Source: CAYMTR01 sp964393405
GTDB lineage: Bacteria > Bacteroidota > Bacteroidia > Bacteroidales > Prolixibacteraceae
Direction: 5' to 3'
Length of the DNA: 64,000 bases
Assembly (NCBI GenBank): GCA_964393405.1
Contig: CAYMTR010000007.1
Span: 38,205 to 102,204, forward strand
The position numbers and the translations under genes are program-made. Shown in pieces: positions 18,675 through 27,396 of the stretch; position 1 is the first letter of the stretch; every line of letters starts with the position of its first letter. The notes beneath the pieces are model-generated. The model worked only from the letters and a program-made list of their open reading frames with translations. It had not been told where the DNA came from and did not search any database.

Positions 18675-19197
18675 GATTATTAATTTGTATTTGTTTACTT
18701 TCGATTTCATCTAATATTTTATTGATTATGTCGAGTTTTGTTTTGTAGTATGTGATCAGGGCATTAATTACCCTTTCATCACCCGGTGCTGTATTCAGCT
18801 CATTACAAATCTGTTCGTAAGTATTGTCGTACTCTTCTAATTCCTTAATTATTAATTGAAGAGATTGATTGTTCTTGCCATATTTCTCACACAGATTTGA
18901 CAGTTTCTGAGTTTGTTGATCTATAGTGCTGGTATAATAAAATTCAACATCAGCATAATTTTCAGAAATATCACCTAAAGTCATGAACTGTTTTCCATGT
19001 TGCGGTGGATAGGAATAAACGATTAACGCAATAATTAGAACTGCTACTATTCCCGAAGCGAAGCCTATCCAGTAATTAGGGCGACCTTTTCTTTTGGAAT
19101 TAAGCTTTAATTCAAACCTCTCAAAGTGACCTTCCGGTGGAAAATCATTTTGGATTTCATTCTTTGCTTCTGTAATTAACTTTTCAAATTTATCCAT
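18655..19197 (-). CDS. Putative anti-sigma factor, single-pass membrane protein
   Basis: A 180-residue protein with a charged cytoplasmic N-terminus (about 40 residues), one transmembrane segment (YWIGFASGIVAVLIIALIVY) and a helical, likely coiled-coil periplasmic part of about 110 residues. It has no zinc-binding HxxxCxxC anti-sigma motif, so the role rests on context. It lies directly after an ECF sigma factor and before a DUF4097 protein, the position usually held by a cognate anti-sigma factor. I chose the ATG one base after the sigma-factor stop; another in-frame ATG four codons earlier would overlap that gene by 11 bp. Confidence 0.6.
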   Translation of the reverse strand: MDKFEKLITEAKNEIQNDFPPEGHFERFELKLNSKRKGRPNYWIGFASGIVAVLIIALIVYSYPPQHGKQFMTLGDISENYADVEFYYTSTIDQQTQKLSNLCEKYGKNNQSLQLIIKELEEYDNTYEQICNELNTAPGDERVINALITYYKTKLDIINKILDEIESKQIQINNHENTSI

Positions 19198-19198
19198 C

Positions 19199-19756
19199 TC
19201 ACACTCCATTTAATTCCATTTCAACTGACTTTAAAATCGATTTCAATTTCTCTTTCGCTCTATGATAAATAATTCGTGATGAGCCGTTAGAAATTTTTAA
19301 AATTTCAGCAATCTCGTCGTGATCATAACCTTCGAGCAGAAATAATGAAAGAACGATACGGTAATTATCCTGAAGACAATTAATTGCATTCTTAATCATT
19401 TCAGGAGTAACATCCCCGATAAAATCCTGTTCAGATTGGCAATCCTCAATTTTTTCGGATAGTTTTGAAAGGTCACTAATGAATGTCTTCCTTTTCCTTA
19501 ATTGGTCTATAGACTTATTAATTACAATTCTCTTGAGCCATCCTCCAAAATTTACATCACCTCTGAAAGAATCAAGTTGTCGGAATGCAGCTATAAAAGC
19601 TTCCTGCATTGCATCTTCTGCCTCGGCCGAGTTATTCAGAATGCGAAGACTTACGTTGTACATTCCGCGGTAAAATCTTTTGTACAACTCAGTCTGTGCC
19701 TTGCGGTCACCCTTTTTGCATAGTCCTATAATATGATCCAGAATTTGATCTTCCAT
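19199..19756 (-). CDS. ECF-family RNA polymerase sigma factor
   Basis: A 185-residue sigma-70 family factor with only regions 2 and 4. Region 2 includes the core-binding and -10 recognition helices (NSAEAEDAMQEAFIAAFRQL, then FGGWLKRIVINKSIDQLRKR). Region 4 is the helix-turn-helix that reads the -35 (YDHDEIAEILKISNGSSRIIYHRAKEKL). It should direct RNA polymerase to a small regulon when released by its anti-sigma factor, probably the membrane protein encoded immediately downstream. ECF operons of this layout are usually autoregulated. The 685-bp non-coding region upstream separates it from the divergent SprB-repeat gene. Confidence 0.9.
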   Translation of the reverse strand: MEDQILDHIIGLCKKGDRKAQTELYKRFYRGMYNVSLRILNNSAEAEDAMQEAFIAAFRQLDSFRGDVNFGGWLKRIVINKSIDQLRKRKTFISDLSKLSEKIEDCQSEQDFIGDVTPEMIKNAINCLQDNYRIVLSLFLLEGYDHDEIAEILKISNGSSRIIYHRAKEKLKSILKSVEMELNGV

Positions 19757-19906
19757 CTTTCTTTGGTTCGAGTATATGACGAGAAGAATGATTGAGTGTT
19801 ACAAAATAAAAGGAAATTTCGTGAAATATTTTTGAAAATGGTTTTTAAATCATGGAATTCAAATTAAGAAGCTTATGCATTCCAATCAAATTGTATAATA
19901 ATTACT

Positions 19907-20000
19907 ACCATATAGCTACCAAATAGCCAGCAAATAGCCAGCAAAGAGCCACTTTCTCCCATCATAATGGGAGAAAGTGGCTCTTTGCTGGCTATTTGGT
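19907..20000. repeat. Long perfect hairpin with 11-bp tandem units (hairpin A)
   Basis: Four tandem 11-bp units run from 19907 to 19950: ACCATATAGCT, ACCAAATAGCC, AGCAAATAGCC and AGCAAAGAGCC. They lead into ACTTTCTCCCAT (19951-19962), a CATA loop, and a perfect reverse-complement arm. The 32-bp perfect stem pairs 19931-19962 with 19967-19998. The right arm is unit 4 then unit 2 in reverse complement, so the left arm holds one extra unit (unit 3), as if by slippage. The apex is nearly identical to that of the hairpin at 63891-63946. There is no T-run and it lies between divergent genes, so it is not a simple terminator. Confidence 0.9.
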
Positions 20001-20250
20001 ATGGCTTTATTGGAAAGGGGTTAGAAACAAACAGTATATTTGTTTTTGGTAAGTACCTTGCTAGGAAAGTTCATTAAAGAAAACATAAATAGAATAGCAA
20101 TGCATAAATTAATCAGATGGATTAATTGTGAATGACGTCTTTAAGATAGTGATTTGTTTGATATAGTGATGGAAATAATTGTAGAAAATATAATATTTCA
20201 ATCAATAATAAATTGAAAATCATATCAGAAATAAAAAAAAAATGCTAAAA

Positions 20251-20283
20251 TTTGTGCAGTAATGACAAAAATGAATATTTTTG
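20251..20283 (+). promoter_or_regulatory. Candidate promoter for the SprB-repeat/PorP operon
   Basis: TATTTTTG (20276-20283) fits the TAnnTTTG -7 consensus and TTTG (20251-20254) lies 21 bp upstream. A transcript from here would have a leader of about 150 nt before the ATG at 20442. Confidence 0.4.
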
Positions 20284-20441
20284 TTAAAAGGACATTAAGA
20301 ATTAAGCGTTTTTGTTATTTGACCGATGGTTGGATTTGGGTTTTAAGCAATATTGACAGGTTTGGTACGTTGATATGAAATAGCAGAAACGAAAGAGTTT
20401 TTAAATTGAAAAGATTGAGTAAAACTATTTAAACGATAAAT

Positions 20442-23400
20442 ATGTTTTTAAAGCGATTAAGCGCTGCATTGGTTGGAATAGTGTGTTTTGGAAGTATAGC
20501 TGTGGGGGCTGAAAACTTTACACAAACCAATGCAACAAACAGTGGGAAAGGGAATCCTCTTGTAGCTCCATTAGGTGTATCATTTGGTCTAAATCCTATT
20601 GCTCCGGAATGTAATGGGGATAATAATGGTAGCTTAGAAGTAATAATTACATCGGGTGTTGCACCTTTTACCTATAGATTACAAAAGAATAATGGAGCCT
20701 TGGGACCCAATGTTGTTAATACATCATCAACTTTTATCATACCAAACTTATCTGCAGGAACATATAAAGTTTATATGACAGATGGAGAGGGTACTACTTC
20801 TGACCAAACACAGACAATATTCGATAATCCGATACTTTCCGTTGCTCTTGAAAGCTCTGTTGTGTCACCTCAATGTTCTGGGGGGACTGCAAATATTTAT
20901 TTTGAAGCTTCAGGGGGTAGTGGTTCAGGTTATGCTTATAACCTTTATAGAAATGGAACACCTGATGGCTCAAATTTAACAGGTGATTTTACCGGAAAAG
21001 GAGAAGGTAATTATTTTGTGACCGTTACAGACAGCAGGAATTGTACTAAAAACTCTTCAGTTACAGTGCAGGTTAATGTTCCGGATCCTATAAACTTCAA
21101 TCATAATATAATAAATGAAGTTAATTGTGATAACAGTTTTGCGACTGTTCAATTCTTTAATCTGCCAACAGATCAGTTTGATATTGAAGTTCGAAATACA
21201 ACTTTAGGTAAAACATATACAAGTCATACAGCTGATTTTATTTATTCAAATCTCGAAGCCGGATCTTATTCTGTAATTGTAACAAGATCTAGCTGTCCTA
21301 CAGATACTGAGACTTTAACTTTCACGTTGGATCCATTTAGTCCAATTACAGTTTCAACTACTCCAAATTCACCTATTGAATTAAGCTGCGGTGGAATAAA
21401 TGATTTAAAAGATGTTTCTGTAACAATTAACGGTGGAAGGACAGGAAGACAAGTAAAAGTTGTAATGGATGACAACAATGAAGCGACTGTTAATCAAGAG
21501 GGTACTGTAAGTTATGGTACACCGGTATCGTTTACCGGTCTTGCAGCAGGAAGCTATACAATTAAGTGGAACGATTCCGAAAATCTATCATGCTCAGGTA
21601 CTCAATCATACGTTATAAGTAATCCGTCTTCTCCAATAGAATGGCTGAATGATCCTATTGGAATAGCTACAAATTGTAACGGTGATGATACCGGTGTTAT
21701 TCAGATAAATGTTAATGGTGGAACAACTCCTTATACTTATTATGTTGATGGAATTGCAAATCCTTCCCCAATAAACAAACCTGCAGGAACATATACTGTT
21801 TATGCAGAAGATTCTAAAGGATGTATAACTGAAGATCGTACAGTTATTATTACTCAGCCTGATCCGGTTGTAGCAACTCATAACCCTGCAGATGATGTTC
21901 ATTTGACTTGTCCAATAGGAAACGATGGTGAAATTCATATGAATGTAACAGGAGGGGTTGGAGCTTATAAATACGATCTTATATATTCAAGTACAAGTGT
22001 TGCATTCAGAAGTAACATTCCGACTAGTGATGTAATTTCCATTGGCTCATTATCTGGAAATACATATAATGTTCAGGTAAAAGACGAGAACAACTGTCCG
22101 GCAAACCTTATTTCAGATATTAGTATCAATGAACCTGAAGAGATTACGCTATCTGAATTTAATTTAAGCCCAATTAAATGTTATGGTGATTCAGCACAGC
22201 TTGTTGTGCAGGCAGTTGGAGGTAGCAGTTCGTTAATGACATATGAGTTATTTATAGGAAATCAGCTTATTGATCGGCAAGAAACATCCGGAGTTGTAAA
22301 TTTCAATGGTTTGAAATCATCAGATTACTTGCTGAAAGTATGGAGTGACCCTTCTTGTCCCTATATATTGAAAAGATTTAATGTTCCAAATAAAAAGGAA
22401 CTTGTTGTTACAAATGTAGATGATTCAATAATGATGAGATGTCCGGGTGATGTTCCTACATATTTATTGAATGTAGATGGGGAAGAGCCATTTTCATATT
22501 CTGTCGGGAGTTTGGTAGATGTGCCATTTGGCGTGGGAAACAAATCAGTGCTAATAAATTCAGGTTTATTTGCCAGAGCAGATGGTTATCTTAACAAGAT
22601 TACTATTAAAGACGGAAATGGTTGTGAAAAGGAATATGATATTGTAATATATGAACCTAATCAGATTACAGTAAAAGATATTGAAAGTGACCCTGTAAAA
22701 TGTAAAAACAGCAATAATGGTCATCTTTATTTTACCATTGAAGGTGGTACTCCTAGATATACAATTAATTACACTAATACTGCTACATCAATAACAAAGA
22801 CAAAATTTTCTTCAAATGGAAATGTTGCTATTGAAACGCTTGCTGCAGGTACATATAATTTCGTTATAACAGATAAGAATTTATGTACAACATCAACTCC
22901 AATGCCTATCATTGAAATTGGTGAGCCTGAGCTATTCCAGATAGAAGGACCAGTTTATGATCCGATACTATGTTTTGGAGAATCTACAAGCGTTAATATT
23001 TCTGCTACCGGTGGATGGGTAGATGACAAAAATATTACGATCAAGGGGCAGGGTATCACAACAACAATTTCATCGGGAACAAATTATGACCTTAAGGCTG
23101 GGAGTTATACACTTACTGCTATAAATGGTGATGGCTGTAAAGCTTCGAGTATTTTAAATATTTCACAACCGGATAAACTTGTTTTAACGCTTGGAGATGT
23201 TGATAATGTTAGTTGTTTTGGACAAGATGATGCTGTAATCCGCTTCTCTGTTAAGGGAGGGGTGCTTGATTATCATTATGACCTTATTGGAGATGTATCG
23301 CAAGCAGATGATTTCTCCGGGTTGAACGATTCAATTGTAGGGGGAATATTAGAAGGAACCTATCAGCTTAAAGTAAGAGACGCAAATCTGTGCGAGTCAA

Positions 23401-26042
23401 ATATTCAGTCTGTTACAATAACTGAACCTCTTTTTGTCGAATTTGATTATAGAGTTGATTCTTTATCATGCTATGAGTCATCTGATGGAAAAATTACTTT
23501 TCTAAATGCCAGGGGAGGTAACGACAACAGTTATCTGGCATTTATAAACGGTACTGCAACTACCTTTCCTGTTATAACAGGTTTGGATGCAGGTACTTAC
23601 GATATTCAGATTACAGATAGTAAAGGATGTCCTTCGGGAATTGAAACTTTAACTATTGGTCAGCCTGATGTAATTATACTTAATGATGCTTACATTTCTG
23701 ACAGCATCACATGCCATAACCTTCAGAATGGTGCCATAACAGTTGAAGCTGAGGGTGGTGGTCCATTCAATTATCTGATGTATAGAGTTGCGGGACCTAT
23801 AGTCAGGACATATCAGGTAAGCAATGAATTTAAAAATTTACCTTTTGGAGAATATGAAGTTTGGGTCAGGAACAATGAAAAAAACTGTGCTGTTAAATTT
23901 CCAACTAATCTAATAATTGTAAATCCTCAGGAAATAACAGTAAGCAGTGTCGATGTAACTGATGTAAAATGTCATAATGAGGAAAATGGTTTGGTAAAAA
24001 TTAATGCAACCGGAGGTACAGGTTTGCTGAAGTATTCTTTACCGGGTGCAGCTCCGTCAATACCTGACAATCCAAATAATACAGGATATTTCGAAGATTT
24101 AGGAGACCCAAACAAGACATTTACAACTTACAATTATATTATTGAAGATGACAATCTTTGTGAGTTAAGAGGAACTTTTACAGTTAATAATCCTGATGAG
24201 CTTACAATTAGTGAAAACGATCATTTTCAGGTTAGCTGTAATGACAAAAAGGATGGCTGGATAAAGGTTAACGTAGCCGGAGGAAATGGTGGTTACACTT
24301 TTAAAAAGGATGTAAGCAGTGTTAGTGTTACTAATGATGTCGAAAAAATTACCGATAACATATATAAGATCAATAAATACGATGGCGGTTTCTTTCTTCC
24401 GCTTGTTATTGATGCAAAAGGTTGTGTTGATTCGATTACAGATGAAATTGAAATTATAAATCCCGAACTATTCCTTATCAGCTCAGTTGATTGGGGTAAG
24501 AAATTGTGCAATGGCGACATGGACGATTCAACAATAATTCATGTTGAGGGTGGAACAAAAGGATTTTACTATAGCCTTGATGGAGGAGAAACTTATAGTG
24601 AATTAGATGATAGTATTTTTGTTGGTGAAAAGATAGGTAAAAAAGAAGCTATTGCTAAAGATGCTAATGGTTGTTTGACACCTATGGAAGATCCTTTCAT
24701 GATGACTGAGCCTGTTTTATTTTCAGTTAACTATGATTTTACCGGACTGTCATGTTATTATGATGACTATGGAGATATGACACTTAAGATAAAAGGAGGA
24801 ACAGCACCTTATAAATTGAGTTTAAATGACAATCAGTTTATAAACGATACTTGGACAATTACTAAAGATCCGATAGAAGACACAACTGTTGTCAAGCTTT
24901 CAGAACAAGGTATTAACCTTTATACCGATAGGACATATCAATTTTATATGAAAGATGCCAATGAGTGTCACATTCAGAATATACCTGGGTTAAGGGAAAA
25001 TTATGAGCCGTTTGCAGATACATTATTTTTAAAACCTGATTCAATATTATTAACCGGATTAACTTCCAAACCAATAAAGTGTGGTAATGATAAAACAGGT
25101 GTAATTCAATTTACGGCAAAGATCGGAAATAAAGACTTCGTTAATGATATTCCTGCAGGATATGTATTCACGGTAACAAATAAAGAAGAAAATAGATTTA
25201 GTTATGCAAAATCGAATGATCCAGGAATGACAATAGTAACTGGATTATATGCTGGTAAACATAGCGCGGAGTTAGTTGATAAATATGGCTGTAAGGCTGC
25301 AACTAAACTTACTGACTTCACATATGATCCGAATAGTTTATATTGGGGCATAGATACTATTTCTGTATATGCTACATATGACTCGATAAGTGTGAGTATT
25401 GAAAGTATAAAAAAACCAAAGTGTGATTTTTGGTATGATGGGTACATTCAGATTAACGCTGTAAATTTCCGTGGAGACGGAATTATATATACAGTTGAAA
25501 GGTGGGATAGTTCTGAGGTAAGATTCAATATGGAAGAAAGAAACTGGACCGATACCATTCTTGCAGATCGTGGAAAATTAGTAGAACCGGTTACTATTGA
25601 TACACTATTTTATGAAAAAGAACAAAGGATAGTTGAAGATATAGGCATTGGTTTATATAGAATAACAGTTCGTGATGTTTATACTGAATGTGAAGCTGTT
25701 ATAGATACATTAATTTTCTCGGTTGATAGAGATTCTTGTCCACCTATTAATTATTACAATGCATTTACGCCTTTAAATAATGATGGAGATCACGATCAGT
25801 GGGAGATATTTGGTTCGCAATATCAAAGTTATACTTTGCAAATATATACAGCACTTGGTGAACTAATATATAGTGACGAAGGTGTTTCTGGAAATAAGGG
25901 AATTAAGTGGAATGGCCTTGATAAATGGGGGCGTCCTGCACCAGTTGGAACATATATTTACCTTTTGAAGAAGTTCGAAGGAACTGAGAAGGAGGTACTA
26001 ATTGATGGGAATGTTACAATATTGAGGTCGAATGGGAGATAA
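20442..26042 (+). CDS. Giant SprB-repeat surface protein with type B T9SS sorting domain
   Basis: An 1866-residue exported protein. The signal peptide is about residues 1-23. The body consists of about 19 degenerate repeats of some 90-100 residues. Each starts with a Cys-containing turn (for example ATNCNGDDTGVIQINVNGG), then a GG-PYxY strand pair, and ends in GxYxVxVxDxxGC. These are SprB/gliding-motility type immunoglobulin-like repeats. The last about 90 residues (YYNAFTPLNNDGDHDQWEI to the end) form the 'gliding motility-associated' type B C-terminal domain that directs export through the type IX system. Such proteins act as mobile or anchored adhesins. The PorP/SprF-like gene follows 10 bp downstream, as for SprB-SprF pairs. 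Gliding itself cannot be inferred, because no other gld/spr genes are in the window. Confidence 0.9.
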   Translation: MFLKRLSAALVGIVCFGSIAVGAENFTQTNATNSGKGNPLVAPLGVSFGLNPIAPECNGDNNGSLEVIITSGVAPFTYRLQKNNGALGPNVVNTSSTFIIPNLSAGTYKVYMTDGEGTTSDQTQTIFDNPILSVALESSVVSPQCSGGTANIYFEASGGSGSGYAYNLYRNGTPDGSNLTGDFTGKGEGNYFVTVTDSRNCTKNSSVTVQVNVPDPINFNHNIINEVNCDNSFATVQFFNLPTDQFDIEVRNTTLGKTYTSHTADFIYSNLEAGSYSVIVTRSSCPTDTETLTFTLDPFSPITVSTTPNSPIELSCGGINDLKDVSVTINGGRTGRQVKVVMDDNNEATVNQEGTVSYGTPVSFTGLAAGSYTIKWNDSENLSCSGTQSYVISNPSSPIEWLNDPIGIATNCNGDDTGVIQINVNGGTTPYTYYVDGIANPSPINKPAGTYTVYAEDSKGCITEDRTVIITQPDPVVATHNPADDVHLTCPIGNDGEIHMNVTGGVGAYKYDLIYSSTSVAFRSNIPTSDVISIGSLSGNTYNVQVKDENNCPANLISDISINEPEEITLSEFNLSPIKCYGDSAQLVVQAVGGSSSLMTYELFIGNQLIDRQETSGVVNFNGLKSSDYLLKVWSDPSCPYILKRFNVPNKKELVVTNVDDSIMMRCPGDVPTYLLNVDGEEPFSYSVGSLVDVPFGVGNKSVLINSGLFARADGYLNKITIKDGNGCEKEYDIVIYEPNQITVKDIESDPVKCKNSNNGHLYFTIEGGTPRYTINYTNTATSITKTKFSSNGNVAIETLAAGTYNFVITDKNLCTTSTPMPIIEIGEPELFQIEGPVYDPILCFGESTSVNISATGGWVDDKNITIKGQGITTTISSGTNYDLKAGSYTLTAINGDGCKASSILNISQPDKLVLTLGDVDNVSCFGQDDAVIRFSVKGGVLDYHYDLIGDVSQADDFSGLNDSIVGGILEGTYQLKVRDANLCESNIQSVTITEPLFVEFDYRVDSLSCYESSDGKITFLNARGGNDNSYLAFINGTATTFPVITGLDAGTYDIQITDSKGCPSGIETLTIGQPDVIILNDAYISDSITCHNLQNGAITVEAEGGGPFNYLMYRVAGPIVRTYQVSNEFKNLPFGEYEVWVRNNEKNCAVKFPTNLIIVNPQEITVSSVDVTDVKCHNEENGLVKINATGGTGLLKYSLPGAAPSIPDNPNNTGYFEDLGDPNKTFTTYNYIIEDDNLCELRGTFTVNNPDELTISENDHFQVSCNDKKDGWIKVNVAGGNGGYTFKKDVSSVSVTNDVEKITDNIYKINKYDGGFFLPLVIDAKGCVDSITDEIEIINPELFLISSVDWGKKLCNGDMDDSTIIHVEGGTKGFYYSLDGGETYSELDDSIFVGEKIGKKEAIAKDANGCLTPMEDPFMMTEPVLFSVNYDFTGLSCYYDDYGDMTLKIKGGTAPYKLSLNDNQFINDTWTITKDPIEDTTVVKLSEQGINLYTDRTYQFYMKDANECHIQNIPGLRENYEPFADTLFLKPDSILLTGLTSKPIKCGNDKTGVIQFTAKIGNKDFVNDIPAGYVFTVTNKEENRFSYAKSNDPGMTIVTGLYAGKHSAELVDKYGCKAATKLTDFTYDPNSLYWGIDTISVYATYDSISVSIESIKKPKCDFWYDGYIQINAVNFRGDGIIYTVERWDSSEVRFNMEERNWTDTILADRGKLVEPVTIDTLFYEKEQRIVEDIGIGLYRITVRDVYTECEAVIDTLIFSVDRDSCPPINYYNAFTPLNNDGDHDQWEIFGSQYQSYTLQIYTALGELIYSDEGVSGNKGIKWNGLDKWGRPAPVGTYIYLLKKFEGTEKEVLIDGNVTILRSNGR

Positions 26043-26052
26043 ACCGGTTGAT

Positions 26053-27207
26053 ATGAAAAAGATTCTAACAGCGATACTACTATGTTTTCTGGCATTTAAC
26101 ACGAATGCGCAGCAAACTTCACAATACAATTATCATATTTTTGATGATTATCTTTTCAATCCCGCTTACGTTGGGACTCAGAATTATTATTCTGTTTTAC
26201 TTGGACGAGATCAAAGGTTTTACGGACTAACAAATTCATCTCCACAGACCTATTTTTTAAGTTTACATTCAAAAGTTGGGGAAGGGTATTTGTTCAAGAA
26301 GGATGGAAAGATAAATGAATTTTTCAGAAAATTTGGCAACGTCGCATTTGGACTTCAGTTTTATCAATATCAGTATGGTCCCGACAGGGAGACTAATATT
26401 GGGTTAACATATGGTTATCACATTGACGTCAATCAAAATTATAAGAAGAAGAACCCGCGTAAACTTGTTTTAGCACTAACTCCCCGTTTACAAGGGATGT
26501 GGATTAACGCAAAAGATTTACATATGATAAACGCTAATTTAGGCGATGAAGATCCCGGGGGAATTTTTGAAGATGATGCTTTAGGTGAGTTTTCAAGCTA
26601 CAGATCTTGGTTCTTTACTTCTGATATTGGTGCATTATATCAAACTATTCATATGGATGCAGGTTTGGGAGCCATAAGTTTTATACAAACTAAGAATAAA
26701 TTAGAATCTGAGAAATACTATTTGCCCAATGATAGTTTGGCATATAATATTTATGATTCATTGTATCCCACTAAGATTTTTGCTAATGTAAAGCTTAAAT
26801 TTCTTGATATTTATACTTCAGATAAATTAGATATTTACTTTGTTCCAACTGTTTCTGCATTATACTATACAAAGAGAAACTGTGTCGAAATATTTGCAGA
26901 TCTGATGATGCAAACTACTTTTAAGAAAACTATTGCAGGAATCAGGAAAGAAATTGAATTTGAGGGTCAGTTAGGTTTGAATATCAATTATAGGCGAGAA
27001 TATACTCCAATAACTCTGTTGCAGCCTTATATAGCCCTTGATTTTAAAAATTATACAATAACATATGCTCATAGTTTTTATCTCGAGAATGACTTAATAC
27101 ATTCTGGAGCAGCTTTAGGAGGAAATCAGATTTCATTCTTGTTAAAGATTAACAGGGATAGGGTTGTAAGAGAACAACAGTATCAGCAAAAATTCTTAAG
27201 TTGGTAG
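26053..27207 (+). CDS. PorP/SprF-family type IX secretion outer-membrane protein
   Basis: A 384-residue protein starting at MKKILTAILLCFLAFNTNAQQ, a textbook signal peptide. An upstream in-frame ATG at 26032 would overlap the preceding gene and displace the signal. The mature part begins with the family signature QYNYHIFDDYLFNPAYVGTQ and continues as alternating amphipathic strands, as expected for a 14-stranded-type barrel. PorP/SprF proteins bind or anchor type B CTD cargo at the outer membrane, and each is often dedicated to the SprB-like gene beside it. The adjacent 1866-residue protein is the obvious partner. A strong terminator follows at 27232-27267. Confidence 0.92.
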   Translation: MKKILTAILLCFLAFNTNAQQTSQYNYHIFDDYLFNPAYVGTQNYYSVLLGRDQRFYGLTNSSPQTYFLSLHSKVGEGYLFKKDGKINEFFRKFGNVAFGLQFYQYQYGPDRETNIGLTYGYHIDVNQNYKKKNPRKLVLALTPRLQGMWINAKDLHMINANLGDEDPGGIFEDDALGEFSSYRSWFFTSDIGALYQTIHMDAGLGAISFIQTKNKLESEKYYLPNDSLAYNIYDSLYPTKIFANVKLKFLDIYTSDKLDIYFVPTVSALYYTKRNCVEIFADLMMQTTFKKTIAGIRKEIEFEGQLGLNINYRREYTPITLLQPYIALDFKNYTITYAHSFYLENDLIHSGAALGGNQISFLLKINRDRVVREQQYQQKFLSW

Positions 27208-27231
27208 GAAATAAAACTTAAAATATTTTTT

Positions 27232-27267
27232 AAGAGGCACTATTATTTTAATAAGTGCCTCTTTTTA
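27232..27267 (+). terminator. Rho-independent terminator after the SprB/PorP operon
   Basis: A 10-bp perfect stem AAGAGGCACT (27232-27241) / AGTGCCTCTT (27254-27263) with a 12-nt loop, followed by a short T-run. Confidence 0.8.
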
Positions 27268-27352
27268 TTAATTTTTTGATCAATAGCTGTTCCGGAGTTA
27301 AATTTTTCATCAAATTAGCTTTTCTATTTTTTAGATACTTATGCAATTAAAT

Positions 27353-27360
27353 TACTTTTG
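27353..27360 (+). promoter_or_regulatory. Candidate -7 element for secA
   Basis: TACTTTTG matches the TAnnTTTG consensus 37 bp before the secA ATG. No clear TTG -33 element is seen at the right distance, so the call rests on one element and position. Confidence 0.4.
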
Positions 27361-27396
27361 TGTTACTTTAATTTTTAGAATTTAAAATCAATAAAT

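Larger units (their letters stand above)
19757..20441. other. 685-bp non-coding region between the divergent ECF operon and SprB-repeat gene
   Basis: No plausible coding sequence on either strand. It contains the long hairpin/11-bp repeat element at 19907-20000, described separately, and a promoter candidate for the SprB-repeat gene at 20251-20283. The remainder (about 20001-20250) is AT-rich with no other structure that I could see. The long leader (about 150 nt) after the candidate promoter shows no obvious fold. Confidence 0.7.

Noticed and set aside
19907..20000. Hairpin A as a rho-independent terminator
   Set aside because: No T-run follows on either strand, the stem is far longer than terminators here, and the flanking genes diverge, so there is nothing to terminate.
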